A DNA stretch of 18,383 bases, taken from contig WLOR01000013.1 in the NCBI GenBank assembly GCA_009699165.1, positions 1-18,383 on the forward strand, read 5' to 3'. Position 1 is the stretch's first letter. The number at the start of each line of letters is the position of its first letter. The position numbers were made by a program, and so were the translations under genes. Positions 1-7,814 of this stretch are shown piece by piece. The notes beneath the pieces were generated by a model that saw only the letters and a program-made list of their open reading frames with translations, ran no database searches and was not told the DNA's origin. This stretch comes from Actinomycetota bacterium (lineage in GTDB: Bacteria > Actinomycetota > Actinomycetes > Nanopelagicales > Nanopelagicaceae).

Positions 1-241
1 AGCTCGCCAACCTTGGGCAGTCTTTGGTCTTATTAAAACCGCTGATGGTGTCAGCACTGTCGTCTCAGCTGGGGCAGTTCTCTTTACGATGATTGCATTC
101 ACTGTTCTCTATGGTGTTCTTGCCTTCATCGAAGTCGGATTGATTCTGCGCGTTATCAAAATGGGACCTGCAGAAGAGTTTGATTACGCAGAACCTGCAT
201 TGGGCGGATCTGCCGATAAACCACTAGTGATGTCCTACTAA
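1..241 (+). CDS. cydA: Cytochrome bd ubiquinol oxidase subunit I, C-terminal end (partial)
   Basis: The gene enters from the left edge; the reading frame starts at base 2 and ends with TAA at 239-241, giving the last 79 residues. Near the beginning it carries ARQPW, the form here of the conserved GRQPW motif that precedes the last membrane segments of CydA, followed by LIKTADGVST. One long hydrophobic segment follows (about residues 22-50 of the fragment), then a short polar cytoplasmic tail. CydA carries the haems b558, b595 and d and the quinol site; those residues lie outside the window. cydB follows after 15 bases, as in a normal cydAB operon. The family assignment rests on the motif and on the neighbour. 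Confidence 0.93.
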   Translation, partial: ARQPWAVFGLIKTADGVSTVVSAGAVLFTMIAFTVLYGVLAFIEVGLILRVIKMGPAEEFDYAEPALGGSADKPLVMSY

Positions 242-242
242 G

Positions 243-249
243 AAAGGAG
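243..249 (+). promoter_or_regulatory. Shine-Dalgarno of cydB (decides the start)
   Basis: AAAGGAG lies 7 bases before the ATG at 257 but only 1 base before the ATG at 251. The spacing favours 257 as the real cydB start, removing two residues from the longest reading frame. Confidence 0.75.
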
Positions 250-256
250 CATGAAC

Positions 257-1315
257 ATGACTTTTCAAACAGTGTGGTTCCTACTCATTGCAGTTCTTTG
301 GGTTGGATATTTTATTCTCGAGGGTTTTGACTTTGGTGTCGGAATGCTTCTTCGCTATGTCTCTCGCAATGAGGCCGACCGTCGTGCGGTACTAACGACT
401 CTCGGGCCAGTCTGGGATGGCAATGAGGTGTGGCTACTTGTAGCAGGAGGCGCAACTTTTGCAGCATTTCCTGAATGGTATGCAACTCTTTTTAGTGGTT
501 TTTACCTTCCACTCTTTTTAATCCTTGTCTCTCTTATCGTACGTGGAGTTTCATTTGAGTATCGCTCAAAGTACGGCAAGGCGCAGTGGAGACAACGTTG
601 GGATATCGCAATCATGATAAGCAGCGCTATTCCAGCTCTACTCTGGGGAGTTGCTTTTTCTAACATTGTCAAAGGCGTTCCCATTGAAAAAGCATCCAAT
701 GGATCTCTCGAATATGTTGGGGGATTCTTCAATCTTCTCAATCCATTCGCACTCCTTGGCGGCGTTGTAACCTTGACTGTCTTTTTGACTCACGGCGCCG
801 TCTTCTTGTCATTGAAGACAACTGGTGAGATTCGTGAGCGCTCACGCGCAATAGCCAAAATCACAGGTCTCATTGCAGCTGTTGCATGCGTTGGCTTCTT
901 GACTTGGACCAACCTCTTGTTCCCCGAGATTAACTCCAGAGTTCTGATCTTGTCAGTTCTGGTCGCTCTCCTTTGGGTTGCAGGAATGGCGGCAAACCTT
1001 ATGGGTCGCGAGGGGTGGGCGTTCGTATTCAACTCAGTTGCAATCGCAACTTTTGTCTCGACTCTCTTTTACGCCCTATATCCACGCGTGATGCCTTCAT
1101 CTCTGGGATCACAGTTCGATCTGACAATTACTAATGCATCAAGCACGGACTACACCTTGAAGGTAATGACATACGTCGCCGTTGTGATGACGCCGATTGT
1201 GCTTATCTATCAGGGGTGGACTTACTGGGTATTCCGCAAGCGTGTGAGCGCTTCGCAGATCTCTAACCCAGAACATGGCGTTCTAGATGCAGTAAGCCAT
1301 ATCCTGCATAAGTGA
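257..1315 (+). CDS. cydB: Cytochrome bd ubiquinol oxidase subunit II
   Basis: CydB is the second integral membrane subunit of the bd-type terminal oxidase, which oxidises quinol and reduces O2 to water with high oxygen affinity. From the ATG at 257 it has 352 residues. Visible family marks are the first membrane segment ending in GYFILEGFDFGVGML and the GPVWDGNEVWL motif, whose Asp is residue 54. Eight or nine hydrophobic segments cover the chain, and the C-terminus is a short basic tail. Length is close to normal for the family (about 340-380). An in-frame ATG at 251 is possible but sits too close to the ribosome binding site. The stop codon overlaps the GTG start of cydD (GTGA at 1312-1315), so the two genes are tightly linked. 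Confidence 0.97.
   Translation: MTFQTVWFLLIAVLWVGYFILEGFDFGVGMLLRYVSRNEADRRAVLTTLGPVWDGNEVWLLVAGGATFAAFPEWYATLFSGFYLPLFLILVSLIVRGVSFEYRSKYGKAQWRQRWDIAIMISSAIPALLWGVAFSNIVKGVPIEKASNGSLEYVGGFFNLLNPFALLGGVVTLTVFLTHGAVFLSLKTTGEIRERSRAIAKITGLIAAVACVGFLTWTNLLFPEINSRVLILSVLVALLWVAGMAANLMGREGWAFVFNSVAIATFVSTLFYALYPRVMPSSLGSQFDLTITNASSTDYTLKVMTYVAVVMTPIVLIYQGWTYWVFRKRVSASQISNPEHGVLDAVSHILHK
1300..1305 (+). promoter_or_regulatory. Possible -10 element for leaderless cydD mRNA
   Basis: TATCCT (TANNNT type, 4 of 6 matches to TATAAT) ends 6 bases before the GTG start of cydD, and no Shine-Dalgarno sequence precedes that start. This is the geometry expected when transcription begins at the start codon. 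I see no good -35 element. It lies inside the end of cydB. Weak on its own; the same arrangement at glnD, coaD and smc raises its value. Confidence 0.3.
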
Positions 1316-2931
1316 AATCTGCTGAACTGCGGCTACTGCTCTCTCGGAGTGGTAGCCGCAGGCTTTTCTTTGTCTCAATCGCCGCCGCCATAATCTGGTC
1401 GGCGACGATTGTTATATGTGCGCTCTTGTTATCGGCGATAATTGTGGGCTTAATAAATAACTCATCAAATGTTTCAACTCTTCTCGTGTATTTAGGCATA
1501 GCCTGGTTCTTCAGAGCTCTCTTTCAATCTCGTTTTGAGTATTGGTGCAGCATTCAGGCCTCACGTATTAAACAAGAGCTCCGTAGCGATATCACATCGA
1601 CTCTAGATGCCTTTACGAATGTCTCGAGTTCAACTTTTAGCACCCTGCTTATTAAAGGATTGAACTCACTCGATATCTACCTTGGTCGTTTTCTGCCCCA
1701 ACTATTCTTTGCATCAATCACGCCACTTGTTGTAATCGTTACTATCTTCATACTCGATCCACTCTCTGCCGTAATCGCTATCTTTACTCTGCCGCTCATC
1801 CCACTTTTCGGAGCTCTCATAGGCCGATACACAGCAGATTCGGTTAGCGCGAAATGGAAGACATTGGGCTCGCTTTCTGCCTACTTTGAAGATTCACTGC
1901 GTGGATTTGTTACTTTGAAAATCTTTGGTCGCCACAAGACTCAACCAGAGCGAATTGAGCAGATGGGTAATCGATATACCGAAGAGACCATGAAGGTTCT
2001 GCGAATATCATTTCTTTCTGCCCTAGCTCTCGAACTCTGCGCAACTATCTCAGTCGCACTTATCGCGGTATCTATAGGCCTGCGTTTAGTGGATGGAAGA
2101 GTTGGATTTTCAGCTTCGTTGGCGGTTTTAATCCTTGCACCTGAGGTCTACTTTCCGCTGCGAAACGCGGCCTCACTCTTTCATGCTTCGGCCGACGGGA
2201 CAGAGGCTCTGGCACGTTTAAGCGCGATACAGAGTCAGCGTCAAAGTCGCATCATCGATGAGCCTCATGATTTCTCGGACACCAATGAGCTGCAGTGGAG
2301 TGATTGGTCGCTAAATATTCCTGGACGAATAGATACTGCAGTCAGAGGTGAAACTCTGCGAAGTGGGGATATTTTCTTTATCGTAGGCGAATCAGGAATA
2401 GGAAAGAGCACTTTTGCGCTCAATCTTTTAGGAGTTAGTAATCAAGGGCAGTTGCTGGCAGATGGTGTTGCGATAACAGCTGAGCGTCGAAAGTCCTGGT
2501 TTAAAAGTATTGGTTGGGTTCCACAAAATCCACAGTTATCTACGGGCGATGTTGCCCACCAGTTCAAACTCGTCGATCCAGATATTGCGCCAGAGAAAAT
2601 TTCTGATTTGTTGATTCAGTGCGGATTACACATAAGTGATCTTCCAGCGGGCTTAGCTACGCCGATTGGAAGCGCTGGCGAAAGCGGAAATGCTGCATCC
2701 GGAGGGCAAGTTCGAAAGATTGCACTGGCCAGAGCCCTAGCGGCCACACCCAAAGTTTTAATCGCCGACGAACCGACTGCTGATTTAGATCAGGTGAGTA
2801 GTGAAGCCGTCATGAAAGTACTTCGTGACTATGCACAGAGTGGGGCAATTGTAATCTGCATTACCCATGATCGAAGTGTACTCAAGAGCGATGACATGAT
2901 GGCTGTCTTTTCTAAGGCGCTCACCTCATGA
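1312..2931 (+). CDS. cydD: ABC transporter CydD, needed for cytochrome bd assembly
   Basis: CydD forms a heterodimeric inner-membrane ABC exporter-type transporter with CydC. It was long described as a thiol (cysteine/glutathione) exporter, and newer work argues for haem transport; it is needed for functional cytochrome bd. The protein has 539 residues: a transmembrane domain (about 15-300) and a nucleotide-binding domain (about 325-535). Visible motifs are Walker A at 359-367 (GESGIGKST), the signature at 462-466 (ASGGQ instead of LSGGQ), Walker B with D486 and E487, the D-loop at 490-493 and the switch His519. The GTG start is fixed because TAA stands directly before it (1309-1311) in the same frame and the next usable start lies inside the first membrane helix. 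The start has no Shine-Dalgarno sequence. A terminator-like hairpin lies within codons 6-17. The stop overlaps the cydC start (ATGA). Confidence 0.93.
   Translation: MKSAELRLLLSRSGSRRLFFVSIAAAIIWSATIVICALLLSAIIVGLINNSSNVSTLLVYLGIAWFFRALFQSRFEYWCSIQASRIKQELRSDITSTLDAFTNVSSSTFSTLLIKGLNSLDIYLGRFLPQLFFASITPLVVIVTIFILDPLSAVIAIFTLPLIPLFGALIGRYTADSVSAKWKTLGSLSAYFEDSLRGFVTLKIFGRHKTQPERIEQMGNRYTEETMKVLRISFLSALALELCATISVALIAVSIGLRLVDGRVGFSASLAVLILAPEVYFPLRNAASLFHASADGTEALARLSAIQSQRQSRIIDEPHDFSDTNELQWSDWSLNIPGRIDTAVRGETLRSGDIFFIVGESGIGKSTFALNLLGVSNQGQLLADGVAITAERRKSWFKSIGWVPQNPQLSTGDVAHQFKLVDPDIAPEKISDLLIQCGLHISDLPAGLATPIGSAGESGNAASGGQVRKIALARALAATPKVLIADEPTADLDQVSSEAVMKVLRDYAQSGAIVICITHDRSVLKSDDMMAVFSKALTS
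1327..1371 (+). terminator. Terminator-like hairpin inside the start of cydD
   Basis: CTGCGGCTAC (1327-1336) is exactly complementary to GTAGCCGCAG (1352-1361). Inside it the stem continues with two G-T wobbles and three further pairs to about 15 bp, leaving a 5-base loop (1342-1346). Seven T in eight bases follow (1364-1371), beginning two bases after the stem. It lies 15 bases after the cydD GTG and 11 bases after the cydB stop. It has the form of an intrinsic terminator for cydAB, but it is also coding sequence of cydD. Function is inferred. Confidence 0.55.
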
Positions 2932-4487
2932 TGTTTCTTGCTTATTCATTAGGGGCTTTTGCCTTTATCGGTGGAATTGGATTAACAATATCGAGTGCCT
3001 GGCTAATCACGATGGCATCGATGCAACCTCCAATTCTGACGCTGAGTGTTGCAATTGTCTTAGTCCGCTTCTTTGGCATCTTTCGTTCGGTTGCAAGATA
3101 CTCCGAGCGTCTTATGAGTCATAAGGCTGTATTTGCTCGGTTAACAAATTTGCGTGTTCAGATTTATAAGAAACTAAGTCAGAGCTCAATCGCGATGGCG
3201 AGGTCATTTAATAGTGGCACCGCGGTAAAAGGCATTGTTGATGATGTTGAACGTGCGCAGGAGTATCAGCTGCGAATCAAACTGCCACAGTCATCGGCTG
3301 TAATATCGTTATTAGCAGGGGCATTACTTGCATATTGGGTACGCCCAGAGAGTCTTGTATTTACCCTGCCCGCATGTGCGCTATTGCTGGCAGTACTGCC
3401 TCAGTTAATTAAGCGTACGAGCGAACCACTTGCCCGCTCCATCGAAGAGAGTGAAAATAGCTATACCCAACTATTAGAAGGTGCAACTCACGGTGTTACT
3501 GAGGCGGCGATATACGGCTACCTCGATGAAAATATCGCCAGCGCTAATATGCTGGAGAGAGATTTACATACTCGCGAGTCGAAGTTGCTGTACCAGAGTT
3601 GGCGACTTTCAAGCCTAACGAATACTTTCATCGCTATCTCTGTTGTGGGCTTTTCTTGGTTAGCACAGTCACTTACGCGCTCTGAGAGCATTCCTGCCGT
3701 TCAAGTCACGATGTTGATCTTTATTCCTCTAGTGATCTTTGAAGCGATAACAGCCTGGTATCCGAATCTCTTTGGAGCAGGCAAACTCCTGATGTCCCAG
3801 AGATCAGTTGATAACTTACTGGCCACGAGCAATGACATCGAAGTTGGACAAAAAATTGAGAGTGAAATTTCAAGAGTCACTGCCGAGAATTTAACAGTCT
3901 CATGGGGTGAAAGCTTTATGCAGCCAGTCTCTTTCGATCTTAGTAAAGGTGAGATTTTAGTAGTTCGAGGACGTAGTGGAAGTGGAAAATCAACGCTTGC
4001 AATGGGGCTGTTGGGTCTATTGCCCTACGAAGGCTCTCTTACTTTTGATGGCAATGACGCAGATGGATTTAGTGACTTAAACTCTCGAATAGTGGGAACA
4101 GTTCAGCGTTCACATATATTCAATACATCGCTGCGCGAGAACTTAAAAATCGCAAATCAAGAGGCGACCGATACCGAGTTGATTCAGGTCCTTACTATTC
4201 TCGAACTCGATCAGTTATTAAACGAGCTTGCCGAGGGTTTGGATACCGTAATTGGAGATTTCGGAAGAGTTATATCGGGGGGAGAGGCCAAGCGCCTCTC
4301 TGTTGCTAGGGTTTTATTGGCAAAGGCAGATGTTTACATTCTCGATGAGCCCACCGAACATCTTGATGATGCGCTGGCAGGCAGGATAGAAAAAGCCATA
4401 GCAAAACGGCTGCGTGAGAAGATTACTATCGTGATCACACATACTGGCTGGGAAGGCTTTCATAAAACTCTGACAATGCGGCGTTAA
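2928..4487 (+). CDS. cydC: ABC transporter CydC, needed for cytochrome bd assembly
   Basis: This is the partner half-transporter of CydD. Its 519 residues comprise a transmembrane domain (about 3-290) and an ATPase domain (about 310-515). Walker A is at 348-356 (GRSGSGKST), the signature at 450-453 (SGGE, followed by AKRLSVAR), Walker B with D473 and E474 is followed by PTEHLD, and the switch His is 505. The stretch AWLITMASMQPPIL near residue 25 resembles actinobacterial CydC. The start is ATG at 2928 overlapping the cydD stop (ATGA); an in-frame TAA at 2913-2915 rules out a longer protein, so the usual cytoplasmic lead of some 15-20 residues before the first helix is missing. ATG at 2931 is an equally possible start. 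A weak AAGG precedes it, so translation is probably coupled to cydD. It could only be confused with CydD; order and motifs favour CydC. Confidence 0.92.
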   Translation: MMFLAYSLGAFAFIGGIGLTISSAWLITMASMQPPILTLSVAIVLVRFFGIFRSVARYSERLMSHKAVFARLTNLRVQIYKKLSQSSIAMARSFNSGTAVKGIVDDVERAQEYQLRIKLPQSSAVISLLAGALLAYWVRPESLVFTLPACALLLAVLPQLIKRTSEPLARSIEESENSYTQLLEGATHGVTEAAIYGYLDENIASANMLERDLHTRESKLLYQSWRLSSLTNTFIAISVVGFSWLAQSLTRSESIPAVQVTMLIFIPLVIFEAITAWYPNLFGAGKLLMSQRSVDNLLATSNDIEVGQKIESEISRVTAENLTVSWGESFMQPVSFDLSKGEILVVRGRSGSGKSTLAMGLLGLLPYEGSLTFDGNDADGFSDLNSRIVGTVQRSHIFNTSLRENLKIANQEATDTELIQVLTILELDQLLNELAEGLDTVIGDFGRVISGGEAKRLSVARVLLAKADVYILDEPTEHLDDALAGRIEKAIAKRLREKITIVITHTGWEGFHKTLTMRR

Positions 4488-4526
4488 GAGATGCAGATAA
4501 GGGATTAAACGCGAGAGAATGCGCAT

Positions 4527-6698
4527 GTGGGCGATATCGAAGACAAACTTGCAACCGTTATAGGTGATCGCACGTCAAAAGTCTTAACAGATGTTTTTGG
4601 AATTAAAAGTGTTGGCGATTTAATGCGCCACTATCCGCGACGATATATGGTCCGCGGCGAACTCACCGATATCGCGCAGTTATCTGAGGGTGATGAGGTA
4701 ACAATTCTGGCTCAGGTTCATAGTTCGGCCAATCGTCCAATCCGAGGTCGCAAAGGAAGCATCTTGGAGGTAATAGTTACGGATGGAAGCCAGAAACTCT
4801 CACTTACTTTCTTTAATCAAGCATGGCGTGAGAAAGAGTTAAAGGTTGGTTCGCAGGGTTTGTTCGCTGGAAAAGTTGGTGTGTTTAATGGGAAGAAACA
4901 GTTAGCCCATCCGGATTATCAGATGATTGCAGATGGCACAGATGTTGATGACGCTACCAAGAACTTTGCCGGAAAGTATTTACCCGTGTATGCAGCCACA
5001 GCCAAGATGCCATCGTGGAAGATTTCGCAATGTGTTGAGATGGCAATCTCCTCACTCGATGAGATTGCAGATTATCTTCCAGATGAGATTAGGAGCTCAC
5101 ACAACTATCCAACTTTGCAGCAGGCACTTGTTCAGTTGCACGCTCCTTTGGATTTAGATCACGCTGATTTGGCGCGTGAGCGTCTAACATTTGATGAGGC
5201 TTTCTTATTGCAGCTCATGTTAGTAATGCGGCGCAATGAGCTGAAAAAACTCAACACAGTATCGCGAAAAGCAATCAAAGGAGGGATTCTTGAGGCCTTT
5301 GATGCCGCACTCCCATTTGAGTTAACTGGAGGACAGCGGACGGTAATCGCTGAAATTGAATCAGATTTGGCACAACCCCATCCAATGCATCGTCTTTTAC
5401 AGGGTGAAGTTGGATCAGGAAAAACTGTCATTGCATTACGAGCGATGCTGGCAGTAGTAGATAGCGGTGGGCAAGCAGCACTTTTGGCTCCCACAGAGGT
5501 ATTGGCAGCACAGCACGTGCGTACATTTGAAAAACTGCTTGGACCATTAGCCCACGGTGGAACTTTAGGAAGTAGCGACAAAGCAACTCGGATTACTTTA
5601 ATTACAGGTTCACAAAATGCAGCAGCTCGTAAAGAGGCTCTAGCACTTGCGGCTCATGGTGATGCGGGAATAATCATCGGCACCCATGCACTGCTAGGAG
5701 AAAAAGTTGAGTTTAATGATTTAGGACTAATCGTTGTTGATGAGCAACACAGATTTGGTGTCGAGCAGCGCGATGCGCTCAAAGTCAAAGCACAAAAACC
5801 TCCACATCTTTTAGTCATGACTGCTACTCCGATTCCACGTACAGTTGCGATGACGGTTTTTGGAGATTTAGATGTATCAACACTCAGAGAGCTCCCACTG
5901 GGAAGGCAACCAATCTCAACCCATGTGATACCAGTGCTTGAGAAACCAACGTATTTGGAGCGCGCTTGGCAGCGAATTCGAGAAGAAGTAAGTGCTGGGC
6001 ATCAGGCATATGTCGTAGCCCCACGGATTGAACCAGGGAGCGATTCGGGTTCAGATATTGACTTTCTCTTTGGCGAAGATTCACCTGACATCGCATCGGT
6101 AAGTGTTTTAGCCCCCGAATTAGCTAACGGGGCGTTGAAAGGATTGCGAGTCGCCGAACTACACGGCCGAATGAGCAGCGAGGAGAAAGATTCAACGATG
6201 CGTGCCTTTGCATCAGGTGAGATCGATGTTCTTGTATCTACTACTGTGATTGAAGTAGGTGTCGACGTTGCCAACGCTACGGTGATGGTCATAATGGATG
6301 CAGATCGATTTGGTGTTTCCCAACTTCATCAACTTCGCGGTCGCGTGGGACGAGGCTCATCCTCTGGGCTTTGCCTGTTAGTAACAGGTTCACCGGTTGG
6401 TACTTCAGCAAGAGAGCGCCTTGATGCGGTGGCTGCAACTTTGGATGGCTTTGAACTCTCACGCATTGATTTAGAGCAGCGTCGAGAAGGCGATGTACTT
6501 GGTGCTAATCAATCTGGCACCCAGTCACACCTGCGCCTGCTCAGAGTCTTGCGGGATGAGGCTTTGATTGAGAGTGCGCGTTCGGATGCCGAAAATGTGA
6601 TTGCGACGTCGGGGGATTTAACAAGTTATCCTGCACTCAGTGCAGAAGTCGCACGAATGGCGCGAAATGCCGCCATAGATTACTTAGATAAGGGTTAA
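4527..6698 (+). CDS. recG: ATP-dependent DNA helicase RecG
   Basis: RecG is a monomeric double-strand DNA translocase that remodels stalled replication forks and Holliday junctions. The 723-residue product has the expected order: an N-terminal wedge/OB region (about 45-160, opening with HYPRRYMVRGELTD), helicase domain 1 with Walker A at 293-300 (GEVGSGKT), DEQH at 405-408 and TATPIPRT from 432, then helicase domain 2 with the HGRMSSEEKD region and QLHQLRGRVGRG, and a C-terminal domain. Length is typical (E. coli about 690, actinobacteria somewhat longer). The GTG start gives the usual family beginning (LATVIGDRTSKVL). No clear Shine-Dalgarno sequence exists; GAGAAT ends 6 bases before the GTG and could be a -10 of a leaderless transcript, but this is weak. 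Only 39 bases separate it from cydC, with no terminator seen. rsmD follows after 3 bases. Confidence 0.97.
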   Translation: MGDIEDKLATVIGDRTSKVLTDVFGIKSVGDLMRHYPRRYMVRGELTDIAQLSEGDEVTILAQVHSSANRPIRGRKGSILEVIVTDGSQKLSLTFFNQAWREKELKVGSQGLFAGKVGVFNGKKQLAHPDYQMIADGTDVDDATKNFAGKYLPVYAATAKMPSWKISQCVEMAISSLDEIADYLPDEIRSSHNYPTLQQALVQLHAPLDLDHADLARERLTFDEAFLLQLMLVMRRNELKKLNTVSRKAIKGGILEAFDAALPFELTGGQRTVIAEIESDLAQPHPMHRLLQGEVGSGKTVIALRAMLAVVDSGGQAALLAPTEVLAAQHVRTFEKLLGPLAHGGTLGSSDKATRITLITGSQNAAARKEALALAAHGDAGIIIGTHALLGEKVEFNDLGLIVVDEQHRFGVEQRDALKVKAQKPPHLLVMTATPIPRTVAMTVFGDLDVSTLRELPLGRQPISTHVIPVLEKPTYLERAWQRIREEVSAGHQAYVVAPRIEPGSDSGSDIDFLFGEDSPDIASVSVLAPELANGALKGLRVAELHGRMSSEEKDSTMRAFASGEIDVLVSTTVIEVGVDVANATVMVIMDADRFGVSQLHQLRGRVGRGSSSGLCLLVTGSPVGTSARERLDAVAATLDGFELSRIDLEQRREGDVLGANQSGTQSHLRLLRVLRDEALIESARSDAENVIATSGDLTSYPALSAEVARMARNAAIDYLDKG

Positions 6699-6701
6699 TC
6701 G

Positions 6702-7292
6702 TTGAGAATAATCGCCGGTGTAGCAAAGGGACGTACATTAGGAAATGTTGCAGGCGCAACGCGACCTACATCTGATCGAGCACGTGAGGGTTTATTTTCA
6801 TCTCTCACATCAGAGTTCGGTGATTTTCTGGGACTTCACGTTTTAGATTTATTCGGCGGTTCGGGAGCTATTGGACTAGAGGCCTTATCTCGCGGAGCAT
6901 CACTTGTGCATGTTATTGAACGTGACGCTGATGCTCAAAAGACGATCGAAAGTAATTATGAGTTGGTAAAAAAAAGTCAGCCAGTTGGAAAGTTTCACCT
7001 TTATGCACTCTCGGCTCAGCGCTTTGTAAGTGAGCCAGCAAAGGAGAGATATCACATTGTCTACATCGATCCACCTTTTGATTTCTCCGATAGCGAAGTT
7101 GAAGATTTAATTGGAAAGCTACATGCAGGCGAATTCTTAAAAGACGATGCATTTATCGCCGTCGAACGCACGTCGAAATCATCGAAATTTAGCTGGCCCG
7201 AGGGTTTTAGCGCCGCGAGAGAGAGAAATTACGGCGCTGCCACTATCTTCTACGGTAATTACACCGCTTTCCAAGAAAATGAGATTGCGTGA
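6702..7292 (+). CDS. rsmD: 16S rRNA (guanine-966 N2)-methyltransferase RsmD
   Basis: RsmD methylates G966 of 16S rRNA in the 30S subunit using S-adenosylmethionine. The 196-residue protein shows MRIIAGVAKGRTL at the start, then TRPTSDRAREGLF, the SAM-binding motif D49-LFGGSG and the catalytic DPPF motif at 123-126 (NPPY type). Length matches the family. The start is TTG at 6702, 3 bases after the recG stop; AAGGG at 6690-6694, inside the end of recG, is a Shine-Dalgarno sequence 7 bases away, so the two genes are cotranscribed and probably translationally coupled. rsmD next to coaD is a very common bacterial pairing. Nothing unusual was seen. Confidence 0.96.
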   Translation: MRIIAGVAKGRTLGNVAGATRPTSDRAREGLFSSLTSEFGDFLGLHVLDLFGGSGAIGLEALSRGASLVHVIERDADAQKTIESNYELVKKSQPVGKFHLYALSAQRFVSEPAKERYHIVYIDPPFDFSDSEVEDLIGKLHAGEFLKDDAFIAVERTSKSSKFSWPEGFSAARERNYGAATIFYGNYTAFQENEIA

Positions 7293-7315
7293 GAATGGCT
7301 AACTTCTCCATCTCT

Positions 7316-7324
7316 TGCTAGCGT
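7316..7324 (+). promoter_or_regulatory. Probable extended -10 promoter for leaderless coaD
   Basis: TGC at 7316-7318 followed by TAGCGT at 7319-7324 makes an extended -10 element (TGN-TANNNT). The ATG of coaD begins 7 bases later and has no Shine-Dalgarno sequence, so transcription probably starts at or within a base of the A of the ATG. No convincing -35 is visible, as is usual for extended -10 promoters. It lies in the 39-base gap after rsmD. Confidence 0.45.
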
Positions 7325-7331
7325 TTGAGCC

Positions 7332-7811
7332 ATGAAACGCGCAGTCTGCCCCGGATCCTTCGATCCGATTACTTTTGGGCATTTAGATATTATCAAACGA
7401 GCGAGTTCGCACTTTGATCAGGTCGTTGTTGCAGTATTGGAGAACCGCACTAAGTCATCGCTTTTTACGGTTCCGGAGCGGATAGAGATGATTAGAGAGA
7501 CTGTGGCAGATCTACCCAACGTCATCGTCGACTCATGGAGCGGCTTATTAGTTGATTACTGCAAAAGCAAGTCAATTACGACAATCGTTAAGGGGCTTCG
7601 CGCTGTTACAGACTTTGATTATGAGCTTCAAATGGCGCAGTTAAACCTGCAGGCTTCTGGCGTCGAAACGATGCTTATGGCAACAGCGCCGGCGTATTCA
7701 TTTCTCTCATCCTCTATTGTTAAAGAGCTCGCACACTATGGGGGAGATGTTTCGACCATGATTCCAGCAAATGTAAATACTGCGATAAAACTTCGAGTGG
7801 GTGGGAAATAA
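7332..7811 (+). CDS. coaD: Phosphopantetheine adenylyltransferase
   Basis: CoaD transfers AMP from ATP to 4'-phosphopantetheine, giving dephospho-coenzyme A, the fourth step of coenzyme A synthesis in the cytosol. The 159-residue protein has the nucleotidyltransferase signature PGSFDPITFGH with His17 (the T/HxGH motif), the GLRAVTDFDYEL stretch that binds the phosphopantetheine side, and SFLSSSIVKE, the form here of the ISSTxxR motif. Length is exactly the family norm. ATG at 7332 gives the canonical start. It follows rsmD by 39 bases and probably has its own leaderless promoter in that gap. The next gene starts 3 bases after its stop. Confidence 0.97.
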   Translation: MKRAVCPGSFDPITFGHLDIIKRASSHFDQVVVAVLENRTKSSLFTVPERIEMIRETVADLPNVIVDSWSGLLVDYCKSKSITTIVKGLRAVTDFDYELQMAQLNLQASGVETMLMATAPAYSFLSSSIVKELAHYGGDVSTMIPANVNTAIKLRVGGK

Positions 7812-7814
7812 TTC

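Noticed and set aside
462..466. Degenerate ABC signature in CydD (ASGGQ at residues 462-466) as a sign of an inactive ATP site
   Set aside because: The serine, both glycines, the Walker B glutamate and the switch histidine are all present; variation at the first position is common. The numbers in this entry are residues of CydD, not bases.
5159..5581. 140-codon open frame on the - strand
   Set aside because: It lies fully inside recG, over the Walker A region, with no start signal or family likeness: a shadow frame.
6111..6133. GCCCC/GGGGC inverted repeat inside recG
   Set aside because: It is a 5-bp stem in mid-gene without a T tract; this is expected by chance.
7352..7367. Hairpin CGGATC-CTTC-GATCCG near the start of coaD, as a third embedded terminator
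   Set aside because: The stem is only 6 bp, no proper T tract follows, and the self-complementarity comes from the codons of the conserved PGSFDP motif.
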